Shown: positions 1 through 9,407 of the stretch, in pieces
How positions within the stretch are numbered: the first letter of the stretch is position 1
How the letters are laid out: each line of letters starts with the position of its first letter
Assembly (NCBI RefSeq): GCF_024868665.1
Contig: NC_079898.1
Span: 18,038,403-18,102,402 of the forward strand
From: Triplophysa rosa
Taxonomy: Eukaryota > Chordata > Actinopteri > Cypriniformes > Nemacheilidae
DNA length: 64,000 nucleotides
Reading direction: 5' to 3'
The notes under the pieces: generated by a model
The model's database searches: none
What the model was told of the DNA's origin: nothing
Seen by the model: only the letters and a program-made list of their open reading frames with translations
Program-made: the position numbers and the translations under genes

Positions 1-1799
1 ACATTCAACCTGCACTTAAGATCTGCGAAGAGGATGTTTGCCAGCTTTTCCGCAAACAAAAGATCAGAAAAGCACCAGGCCCAGACAATGTCTCACCCTC
101 CTGCCTGAAAGCCTGTGCGGAGCAGCTGTCGCCCATCTTCACTAATATTTTTAACAGATCTTTGGAGCAGTGTGAAGTCCCTTCATGCTTCAAACGCTCC
201 ACCATCATCCCTGTACAGAAGAAACCCAAAATATCTGGACTTAATGACTACAGGCCTGTTGCTTTAACATCTGTGGTCATGAAGTCATTTGAGAGACTTG
301 TACTGGCCCACCTGAAGGACATCACCAGACCACTTCTTGATCCCCTCCAGTTTGCTTACCGAGCAAACAGGTCTGTGGACGATGCAGTAAACATGGGACT
401 GCATTACATCCTACAACACCTAGACAGACCAGGGACTTACGTCAGGATCCTGTTTGTAGACTTCAGCTCGGCCTTCAACACCATAATCCCAGACCTCCTC
501 CTGCCCAAGCTTACCCAGCTCTCTGTGCCAACCTCTACCTGTCAGTGGATTATTAACTTCCTGTCGAACAGGCAGCAGCTAGTGAGGTTGGGAAAATTTA
601 AATCCAGCACATGTACCATCAGCACCGGAGCTCCTCAAGGATGTGTTCTTTCTCCACTGCTATATTCACTCTACACAAACGAATGCACCTCTACAGACCC
701 TTCTGTCAAACTCCTGAAGTTTGCAGATGACACCACAGTCATTGGCCTTATTCAAGACGGTGATGAATCTGCCTACAGAAAGGAGGTTGCTCAGCTGGCT
801 GCCTGGTGTAGTCAAAACAACCTAGAGCTGAATGCATTCAAGACAGTGGAGATGATAGTGGATTTCAGAAGGAACCCTCCATCACTTCCTCCCCTCACCA
901 TCCTGGACAGCACTGTGGATACTGTGGAGTCATTCAGGTTCCTGGGCTCCACCATCTCTCAGGACCTGAAGTGGGAGTCCCACATAGACTCCATTGTAAA
1001 GAAGGCCCAGCAGAGGTTATACTTCCTCCGTCAATTGAGGAAGTTCAACCTACCACAGGAGCTACTGACCCAGTTCTACTCAGTGGTCATCGAATCTGTT
1101 CTGTGCACTTCAATTACTGTTTGGTATGGCTCGGCCACCAAATCAGACCTACGAAGACTACAACGGACAGTTCGTAGTGCTGAGAAAATTATTGGTGCTC
1201 CTCTGCCCACACTTCAGGACCTGTACGATTCCAGAGTGAAAAACAGGGCAAGAAAAATCATCATTGACTCCACACACCCAGCACACAAACTCTTTGATCT
1301 GCTGCCCTCTGGCCGGCGCTTTAGAGCACCAAACACCAGGACTTCCAGACACAGAAGCAGCTTCTTCCCCCAGGCAATCTCCCTCCTAAACAGATAACTG
1401 CTCCTTAAGAGCAATATTCCACTTCCACTACTCCTATAGTGTGCACTATAGTGCCTTATTATATCTACATCTTATGTATACATGTATATAACACTACCTC
1501 TACTTACTAAATTATCCATTTGCACAAGTGTACATACAATCTGTTAATATGTTTATTCTACTATATACTACCCTGTACAATGTCTCTTATATGTTATTAT
1601 CCCCCATTTTCTGTAAAATAGTCTTTATTTTATATATGCACAATTTAGAATCTTTTAGACTGTAAATCGTATTATATTGTATTGTCATTGTGTTGAATGT
1701 CTGTACTAGAAGCTTCCAACACCAAAGAAAATTCCTTGTGTGTGCAAGCACACTTGGCAATAAAGCTCTTCTGATTCTGATTCTGATTCTGATTCTGAT
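1..1799 (+). mobile_element. L2-like LINE, 3' part
   Basis: The left edge cuts into a non-LTR retrotransposon. A reverse-transcriptase reading frame runs to 1397, followed by about 400 bp of AT-rich 3' UTR. The element ends in a short hexamer repeat (ATTCTG units, 1769-1799) directly after an AATAAA-like CAATAAAGC. A short-repeat 3' tail instead of poly(A) is typical of the L2/CR1 group. The 5' part, including the endonuclease, lies outside the window. Confidence 0.88.
3..1397 (+). CDS. LINE reverse transcriptase (5'-partial)
   Basis: The frame is open from the window edge to TAA at 1395-1397, about 464 residues. It makes first-strand cDNA for the element. In order one sees KAPGPDNVS (start of the RT fold), LFVDFSSAFNTI (motif A, catalytic Asp), TGAPQGCVLSPLLYSLY (motif B), KFADDTTVIG (motif C, catalytic Asp pair) and the thumb-side FLGSTIS block. 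The C-terminal part is rich in Arg and Lys and ends with the usual L2-type SGRRFR and SFFPQAISLLN pattern. No internal stop or frameshift was seen, so this copy is young or recently active. An apparent start at 162 is a TTG inside the frame and not a real initiation site. Confidence 0.9.
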   Translation: MQPALKICEEDVCQLFRKQKIRKAPGPDNVSPSCLKACAEQLSPIFTNIFNRSLEQCEVPSCFKRSTIIPVQKKPKISGLNDYRPVALTSVVMKSFERLVLAHLKDITRPLLDPLQFAYRANRSVDDAVNMGLHYILQHLDRPGTYVRILFVDFSSAFNTIIPDLLLPKLTQLSVPTSTCQWIINFLSNRQQLVRLGKFKSSTCTISTGAPQGCVLSPLLYSLYTNECTSTDPSVKLLKFADDTTVIGLIQDGDESAYRKEVAQLAAWCSQNNLELNAFKTVEMIVDFRRNPPSLPPLTILDSTVDTVESFRFLGSTISQDLKWESHIDSIVKKAQQRLYFLRQLRKFNLPQELLTQFYSVVIESVLCTSITVWYGSATKSDLRRLQRTVRSAEKIIGAPLPTLQDLYDSRVKNRARKIIIDSTHPAHKLFDLLPSGRRFRAPNTRTSRHRSSFFPQAISLLNR

Positions 1800-1969
1800 G
1801 TTCTCTGTTCGAAATGTATTCATGTTGGAGGCAAAAGGGAAATTTCATACACAATACAATGTAGCTTTCCCATAAATGATGATTAATTAGGATATTGGTA
1901 ATGGTTAGATGTTGTTTTATTAATGTATATGAAGATAATACAGCATATGGGGATAATATAACATATATC

Positions 1970-2900
1970 CTAAGGGGTCACCAACTAGCGGACCGCGAGA
2001 TGCGTCCATCCGGACCTCAAAGCCGTTTGACATAATAAATAAATGAACGCCACATTATATTCTAATCATTAGAATCTAATGCAATCAAATTTATACCAGG
2101 CACATCAAGGTCCGCTCAGTAGCAGTTTGGGTCCTACGGCGCCACGGACAGTTAACATATGTGCACTGTTGCTACGTTCAGACGTTGATGAGTGAAGAGA
2201 GCCGAGACATAGAGACAGACTCGCTGCACAGTGCGCAGACGTAGCTCTCAGTGACTGAAAAACAATGTCCTTTTCAAAAGTTAGAAAAGTTGACACTGAA
2301 AACCATGTTTTCCGAGATGAATGGCTCGAGAGATTTGCATTTATCTTCATGCATCGACATGCACGAGACCGGTTTGTCTCATTTGCTCGGAGTCTGTTGC
2401 GGTTGTCAAAAGTGGAAACCTTAAACTGCATTATGAAATTAGACAGACACTTTGAAGAAACTTACCCACAGCAGTCCGAGGTAAGGACACGGAAAATAGA
2501 TTAGCTCAAAGCCCAGTAGTAGCGATCTACATGGGTCTTCCCTCACTCACCGCCCAACAACCAGCATATGAATGTTCCCTAAGAATACAGTGGATCTTAG
2601 GAAAACATAACAAGCCCTTTACTGATGGGGAAATAGTAAAAGAGTGCATGGAGGCTGCGTGTGAAACACTTTTAGAAGGAAAATAAAGACATGAACTAAA
2701 AGAAAATATTAAACAAACCCCCCTTTCAGCTGCACCAGCCACAAGAAGAGCTGAAATGTTATCAGAGGATGATCAGTCACAACTTGATGCTGCTATTTGT
2801 TAATCTCAGTTCAGCAGAAAACAACACATTAGTTTTCTTTTAAAGTTGTTAATGTTGAAATGAATGTATATACAGTGCAGGTTTAGAGATTAGGGCATTT
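1970..2900 (+). mobile_element. Decayed hAT (ZBED/Charlie-type) transposon copy
   Basis: The copy opens with a GGGGTCACCAACTAGCGGAC end typical of hAT/SPIN-like elements. A coding remnant at 2265-2504 begins with the family's KVDTENHVFRDEW pattern of the N-terminal zinc-finger region. A second remnant at 2591-2686 carries the WILGKHNKPFTDGEIVKECM block, stops, and a third at about 2700-2805 continues with TPLSAAPATRRAEMLSEDD. Frame changes and stops separate these blocks, and the catalytic part is missing. Exact ends were not determined. Confidence 0.7.
2265..2805 (+). pseudogene. hAT transposase remnant
   Basis: These are the N-terminal blocks of a hAT transposase of the ZBED5/GTF2IRD2-like kind, which binds the element ends through a BED-type finger and cuts through an RNase H-like domain. 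Only the blocks described for the surrounding element survive. Stops at 2502-2504 and 2684-2686 and a terminal TAA after DAAIC break the protein, and the RNase H-like core and dimerisation region are absent. It cannot make an active enzyme. Confidence 0.65.
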
Positions 2901-2969
2901 TGCACATTTTCCTTCATTATATTGAGACGTGTAATGCCGTCGTATAGATAGAGATCATCGGAGAGAGAG

Positions 2970-3120
2970 GTCATCCCAGCTAACAAAAAAAGGTCCCCAG
3001 AACGTCCCCTTAATATCCTCAGCGAACGTCCCCCAAACGTCGGTGTGTAGGGTCCTCTTGCCGTCCCGAGGACGTCCCCAAAGACGTCCTCCGGACGCTC
3101 AAGGGGACGGTCATGGGACT
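2970..3120 (+). repeat. GGACGTTC/ACGTCC-rich segment
   Basis: Starting from CCCAGCTAAC, the sequence repeats short blocks such as AACGTCCCC, GACGTCCCC and GACGTCCTCC. It resembles the end of a fish DNA transposon with internal sub-repeats, but I cannot name the family. Confidence 0.4.
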
Positions 3121-3179
3121 TTCATATGGAAAGCCAAAGTATTCATTAACGCCTGGTAGGGCGTCTTATTGCACACTGA

Positions 3180-3560
3180 CGCGTCAAAAGCGTGCGATTC
3201 GACAGCAAACGCGCGTCATTGACGTGTGATTTTTCGTGTAAACGCACGTTCTCGACGTGCGCTTTGAGTTAACCAAAAAACGCGCGACGGAAGCGTGCGC
3301 TTTTTGCATCAAAACGCGCGTCCTTGACGTGTGATTTGCTATTGAAAACGCGCGTTCTCGACGTGCGCTTAGGAGCCACCGAAAACGCACGCTTTGAGCG
3401 CGCGTTTTAGCCGGCCAAAACGCGCGTTTTCGACGCCCGTTTTTTCTTGTGATAAACGCACGTTATCAACGTGTAATCGGGTCAACCAAGCATGCAATGC
3501 CAACGTGTGGTTCAAGAGTCCAAACAGGCGAAAATAACGTGCTCTCCTCATGTCGAAAGC
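3180..3560 (+). repeat. CpG-rich degenerate tandem repeat
   Basis: About nine imperfect copies of a roughly 25-bp motif, consensus AACGCGCGTTNTCGACGTGC followed by G and a T run, start near 3212, 3241, 3281, 3312, 3347, 3381, 3418 and 3454 at 29-40 bp spacing. The motif is partly palindromic. The block is far richer in CpG than its AT-rich surroundings and holds about ten RCGTG cores. Short antisense frames across it are by-products. Confidence 0.7.
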
Positions 3561-3599
3561 GTGTGCTCATTTTTAGGGCTTGAGTGTGTCATGTTTTGT

Positions 3600-3735
3600 C
3601 CGCTAGATGGCGTTATGACTCTTGTTGAAGCCAACCAAAACAACATGGAATTATCGAGGACAACTGATTGTAATGATGTGAGTTATTGTAATGAACGGAC
3701 AACGGATTATGATTGTTCAGTTATTATACTGTAAG
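3600..3735 (+). other. Possible orphan exon ending in a splice donor
   Basis: An ATG at 3642 opens a 29-codon acidic, Cys/Asn-rich stretch that runs into CTGTAAGT at about 3730, a good splice donor. I recognise no protein family, and the stretch may be chance or part of a transposon. Confidence 0.15.
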
Positions 3736-4237
3736 TATAATTTAGCTCCACAAAAAAAGACAGAGCCTGCCTTGCGTATGAAACATCATTTTTTTCTTTT
3801 AAATGGCCGTGGGGGAAGACCGTGGATAAAATAGACTTAATCAAGCCCAAAACTTTCTAAGGTAGTTGTGAGGTAGCCTACATATGTATATGCCACATTT
3901 ATGTGACCTCCCCTGATATTCAGCCTTTTTGCTGTGGTGCTTTGGCTCCTCCCACTCAGGTTGCCATAATGAGACTGTATGACATAGGCTATAATGTTTC
4001 TTTCTGCAGGTGCGTTGTGCCTCAGAAATATTTTGTAACAAGAAAACAAAAACAACTCTTGGTTGCAGTGGCCGGTTCAGATAGAAGGTTTAGTTAAAAT
4101 TATGTTTACCCTGAAATGAGGGAAACTGAGTTTTCTGTTTCAGAATGGGAGGTAAGTCAATCTGGAGAAAGCAGGGTAAGTCAAGCTCGTGAGGTAACTC
4201 AGTTACCATGGTAACTTTGTGACTGTGAACCTAACCT

Positions 4238-4825
4238 GGGGATTCACAAAACATTCTCAGAAAGAAAATGCTTCACAACTGCCATATTTTTTCTTATTTT
4301 TAAGACAGTTCTTAAATTCTCGAAACAAAAGCGGTCGTAAATATCATCTTCTAGATAGCCTTACAGAATTTCTAGATTGATTTAATAATAATAATAATAA
4401 GGTACTGTCTTCAGTTTGTTATTAAAATTGTTCTTTACATTTATATGGGACAAAGTGACTTGAAACGGAGAGGGTCAAAAATGTTATGACATAGTAACAC
4501 AAAGTATTATAAAAATGTAATATAATAATGCTAGCTAATGCGGTCGTTAATGCCATTTAACACAACACGCTAATAGGCTAGAATGCGAGTCGATTGTTAC
4601 ACAAATAAATACACGGACCTCACCAGCAGGCGAGTATAATAATCGACAAAACATATATAGCCTACATTTTTTTATTCTTTCAAAAACTAAAGATATTCTT
4701 TATAAAATATTTGAGAACTTATTATGAAATGTTCCAGAATTGCTCTTGTGAACTTTCTTACAAACTTTCGATAATTAATCTTACATTATATCTTAAGAAC
4801 AGTTTCGAGAATCCGGCCTTGTCGG
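4238..4825. mobile_element. AT-rich MITE-like segment
   Basis: The left side (GGGATTCACAAAACATTCTC) and right side (CTTAAGAACAGTTTCGAGAA) look like ends of a non-autonomous element, with TTAAATTCTCGAAAC near the left and TTTCGAGAATCC at the right forming an inverted pair. The interior is AT-rich with an (AAT)n run at 4385-4400. The family was not identified. Confidence 0.35.
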
Positions 4826-5198
4826 TGGCAGGTTTTCTTCGGTAAACCCAACGTTCCTTTCGGTCTCTTCCTTTTAAAGCGTAAGCTTCATTCACGCTGA
4901 AAATTGCTTTTCTTGCTGAGTATTTTTGTCTTATTTCAAGAACAAATATCTAAAAATTCTTAGGCCTATGCGTTTTCTATATATAAAAAAAATTGTTGAG
5001 ATTATTTTTCTCACCACAGTTGTAACACAAGACTAAATATTTTTTATCTTCTACATGTCTAGATAATGTCTGTACATTCATTTATTGCACATTTCATCAT
5101 GCAGACACGGACTGGCATGTCTTTTTTATACAGGATCCTGTAGATGAGGATCATTAATTCGTAGGAGGTTAAATTTACGTCGGGAGAGGATTTTTCCA

Positions 5199-5201
<3 letters not shown>

Positions 5202-5240
<39 letters not shown>

Positions 5241-5245
5241 TATAT
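5202..5245. repeat. (TA)n microsatellite
   Basis: Uninterrupted TA dinucleotides at about 5202-5232 run into further AT-rich repeats. Confidence 0.95.
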
Positions 5246-5311
5246 ACACTGTTATGTTTATTTATATTTACATGAATTATTTATTGTTATATTTATTTAC
5301 TCATATCCATA

Positions 5312-5454
5312 TATAACAAAGTGGATGCAGAGAACATTTTAAGGGTGCTATATGCGGAGGAAACTGTGCCTCGCTCTCACGCTTTTTCTGAGATTCTTGT
5401 GTTGTTTCCTGGGCACAAATCTATCAAAGAGGAGTTTCACAGGACTGCAGCAGG
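5312..5454 (+). other. Exon-like open segment with splice donor
   Basis: The frame starting at 5321 reads VDAENILRVLYAEE and continues through EILVLFPGHKSIKEEF to a GCAG|GTAAGTG donor at 5454. The amino-acid mix looks like a protein, unlike its surroundings. No ATG or clear acceptor is nearby and I do not recognise the family. It could be a lone exon of a transposon-encoded or lost gene. Confidence 0.25.
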
Positions 5455-5459
5455 TAAGT

Positions 5460-7410
5460 GATGCAGAAATCGCTTTAAATTAGGTTAATCTAATAAATGA
5501 CACGAAAGCAACAGTCATTCTTTTTACTGTATTTTAATATTATTGCAATACTTGGTATCAGGGCAACCTCCTCGTTCAGGTTTTCCATTTTTCGAGCCTC
5601 TGCCTTATTGCTGTTGGTTGAGTAGAAGTCAAATGTTCACTTTATTACTCAAATTGAGAAATGTAACAGATTGGATTAGAGAACATTTAATTATGTAAGA
5701 AGAGCATTCGACTCCGTGGAAAAATAATTACATTTATTTAATATCAAGTGTCAAATGCCTGTATAGATCATGTCGTGTAGCCTAGGCTATATTTGTTGGC
5801 GGAATAACGTGTTTTTTATTCAAAATAAAACCTGAAATAATAAACATCGATGACGTAGCCTATGTGACTGGAGTCAGTGTAGCTATTGAACTAAACGCAG
5901 CTGTTAGGGGGTCTCATTTACAAACTTTGCGTAGATTTCATACTTAAAGTGTGCGTAAAGATTTTGCGCACGCCAGAACCTGCGAATATTTGTCTTTATA
6001 AATTCCTGTCAGGGGAAGGCTGTGGCTACATGTATCCCCCATCTCCTTCCTGAAATATGGCGCTTCAACGCCTAGTTTTACTATAATGTCCTCGCTTCGA
6101 ATATAGGCCTGTCCTTTTGTGTGGTTCTGACTTTTACTCAATGATTAATGAGTATTTTCTTATTATAAAATAGTGATTTAAATGTGATTGAGAAATATGA
6201 TTCAGATGCAATTCATATTTAACCATTTGTGAATATGATACAAACTAAAAACAGTAGTTAATAAGTATTATAGTTTGAGTATCCAACTTAGTAAGAAAGG
6301 AATACTTAGCCTATCATCATGTGTTCAGCAACGAATGGCGACGTACTGTAGCAACCTTTCATGTTTTCAATTAGTTCTATACTGTGTGCTTTCATTTTTT
6401 AATGTATATTTGATAATATATATGAACATTTATCCTAGCTTGTGATTCATGGAAGTGTTTGCGAGTTTTGTGTCCTTGTATAGTGATATAGGCTAGATTA
6501 AACTAAGTTTAAATAGCAGTAGGTTTTGTTAACACCAAGTGAAAATAGCAGCATTTCTTAGCGATATGCTGTTTACACTAACCGAAAATAGCTGTTTCTT
6601 TGGATTAAGTAGAAATAGTTAGCCTAGATGCTATTAGGCTACTTATAAATATTGGCAGATAACGTTAGGCTACTAGGCCTATTTGCACCTCAGTATTGTG
6701 CATTAAACATTATGCAATAATAACAGTGTAAATCATTATATTTATACAAATTAATAAAATGATGGCAACTTATTGAGATATTAAAGCCCTACACCCCTAA
6801 CCTTACACTAAACGTATGAATAAAAATGAATTTTAAGTCTTAAAGGCATTTGTTTTCAATAAAATTTATTTATGATCTGTAGCCTAATGTAATAGAAAAA
6901 GGTAAAAGAGTGTTTTCAGCGAGAGATGGGTTGGAACCCCGGCCTCCAGTGCCAAAGCAGACTGGCGTCGTTCTTACGCTTTCTCTATTCCAATCACATA
7001 TTGGTGGGCAAAGCTAATGCAAATAGTCTCTGCCTACAAGGCGGGTTCTGCAATTTAGTTTAAGAGAAATGATCACGCACCTCACACTCCACGCCATATC
7101 ACCATCATTAACGCAACATATCACAGGAACGTGTTTAAAAGCAGCACATTGCACTAGAAATATCTAAACTTTTATAACGAATATCTTAACTTTTAGATGT
7201 AATTTGAGTGCTTGACCCCATTAATTGGAGACATTTTAATCAAATGTGTGTATAAAAGCGAAAACAGACTTAAATCATTCTGTTTAGGCCTACTTCACCT
7301 ATTCTCCCACAGTAGTGTGTGTAGCCTACGCAAGGTCTCAAATTGAGGCTGCGCCAAATATATTTTTTAATAAATTTGTATATGTGGGTAGAATTTTTTT
7401 ATGCCTGTTT
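5460..7410. other. Non-coding, AT-rich
   Basis: I see no gene here. TAGCCTA/TAGGCTA words recur, and the 6930-6990 stretch (GGAACCCCGGCCTCC) weakly resembles a SINE internal promoter. Confidence 0.6.
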
Positions 7411-7412
7411 TG

Positions 7413-7903
7413 TGCGTACACTGTAAAAATTGAACAGTTGGATCAACTTAAAAAAATGAGTACAAATGGTAAAACCTAAAAATGTTAAGTTGGACCAATT
7501 TAAATTTCCCAGGTAAAAAAACTGTAAAAAAATATGAGTTGGATCAACTTAAAAATATTCCAAAATGATAAAACCTAAAAATGTAAATTTGGTTCAATTT
7601 AAATTTCACAGCTGACAAAAGTGTAAAAATGATCAGTTGGATCAACTTAAAAAATTACTTCAATTGGTAACACTTAGAAAAATTAAGTTGGTCCAACTTA
7701 AATTTCCTTATCTACGAAAAGTCACCATCATGGTGATCAGTGTTTCCTTGAGTTGGGCTCTTGACCCTTGACTTTCATTTATAAATTTGTTTGCCACTGT
7801 GTGTTTAAAGCTCATTTGTTGCTTTAAAATTTGTGTGTTTTTAAAGTATGTTGTACTCATTTTTTTAAGTTGATCCAACTGTTCAATTTTTACAGTGTAC
7901 GCA
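7413..7903. mobile_element. Non-autonomous DNA element with 53-bp perfect inverted ends
   Basis: 7413-7465 and 7851-7903 are exact reverse complements over 53 bp; each end begins TGCGTACACTGTAAAAATTG read inwards. Inside, a block of about 90-100 bp containing CTGTAAAAA, GTTGGATCAACTTAAAA and AATTTAAATTTC recurs near 7430, 7522 and 7622. No coding capacity was seen. Confidence 0.85.
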
Positions 7904-7909
7904 ACGTTT

Positions 7910-9000
7910 ACAAAGGATACCCCTGCATGGTTTCCCATGTCAAATCAGATTAAAAGGTTTAACTCAAGAGTTGGTTGAACTTCATTACTGAAACGGCCCT
8001 GGTAAAGTTCTCTTTTTTTATGTCAGCACATTGGACAGCTGCCCCAATCACTGCAACTAATGATGCATCCGAGACACACAATTAGAAATTTCCAGTTGTA
8101 ATTTTCCAATTAGAACTGAATTTTACAATTCATCCACTGTAAGAATCACTAATGTTATACACTTTGTCTAATTTATTTTTAAATATAATTTCTGCTTTGC
8201 AAATTGCTGCAATAAAATGGTGCACAGCGTTGCCAGTAATCAGTGTATTTATTCTCTAGGTTTAAGGACAAATACGATTTCAGTTTCATGAAATCTGAAC
8301 CCACAAAACAACTACATTTTGAAGTTCTAAGTTTACCTAAACAGAAGCGAACTAATTGCCCAGCCTAAATTGCCCATAGTGCTAGCCTATATATATATAT
8401 ATATATAGTATATGTGGCAGCTGATCCAGTCCAGAATGGCAGTCAGTTCAATCTGTTCTGAACAGAGCACAACAGTTGCGTTTTTCTGAATAAAGGATTC
8501 TTTTCGAAATGAATCGGTGTTTAGAACGATTGAAGAGCCGACAATGCTGCGAGTTGTTCATAAAGGCAAGTGCTTCGTTCTTTAAACAGACGTTTTGAAC
8601 TGGCTTAAGCTAAACCCTGTCCGTGTAACCAGGCCTAAATAGTGTTTATAAGTCTTACTATGGGAAATATTAAAGTATACAACAGTATTTACTACAGTTT
8701 ATCAAATGACTATAGTTACAAAATAAAATAGTATACAATAAATAAGTAAAAAAATTCATTAAAAAATTCGGACCGGGTTCTATTTTATGCGTTTTTCGCA
8801 TCCGTCAAGCATTTTGAGTGGACTTTTATAACAATTCAGAGACACCGTACAAACAAGAGCCAAATACGAAAAACGCTTACGAAAATTTCGGACTGTATGT
8901 GCAAAGACCTTTAATCTGTGTTCTTGCTCTTTCCTTTCTTCACTTTGATTCACCCCTATGTATTAAGACAATTTTTCTAAATGTAAGTAATGTAAATATT
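7910..9000. other. Non-coding stretch with (TA)n
   Basis: Apart from a (TA)n run at about 8390-8408, I see no gene or recognised repeat before the SINE tail near 9006. Confidence 0.5.
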
Positions 9001-9005
9001 TCATC

Positions 9006-9047
9006 TGTAAGTGGCTTTGGATAAAAGCATCTGCTAAATGTAAATGG
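9006..9047 (+). repeat. SINE 3' tail fragment
   Basis: GTAAGTGGCTTTGGATAAAA followed by GCATCTGCTAAATGTAAATG is the conserved 3' domain of fish tRNA-derived SINEs. The head is not recognisable. Confidence 0.7.
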
Positions 9048-9407
9048 TGAAAATTGCTATATGTACCCACAACAAAAATGTCTTCGTCTGAAATAAGATT
9101 CATGACAATAGCTTATCAGGAATTTATTTTGAGTTGCAAAATAATTAACAAATGCCCCTTCAAAGATTTAATGTGTGACCCTCTGAACATGTGCCACAAC
9201 ATTTTGGCTTGTTTGCATTGGAAGGCAGAGGACAATCAACAAAATTACTCGCAGCACAGAAAGTGAATCAACAGCAAAAGATATAGAACAAGAGTGGACG
9301 GCTCTGGGTAACTGGCTGTGCTATGAACCACCAAATTAAAACTGGGTCTGGCTGATTTCAAACAAATGTAAAAACGGTAAAAATTACAACAAACACCGTT
9401 ACGTGGT

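Noticed and set aside
3184..3551. Antisense frames in the CpG-rich repeat
   Set aside because: By-products of a GC-rich tandem repeat.
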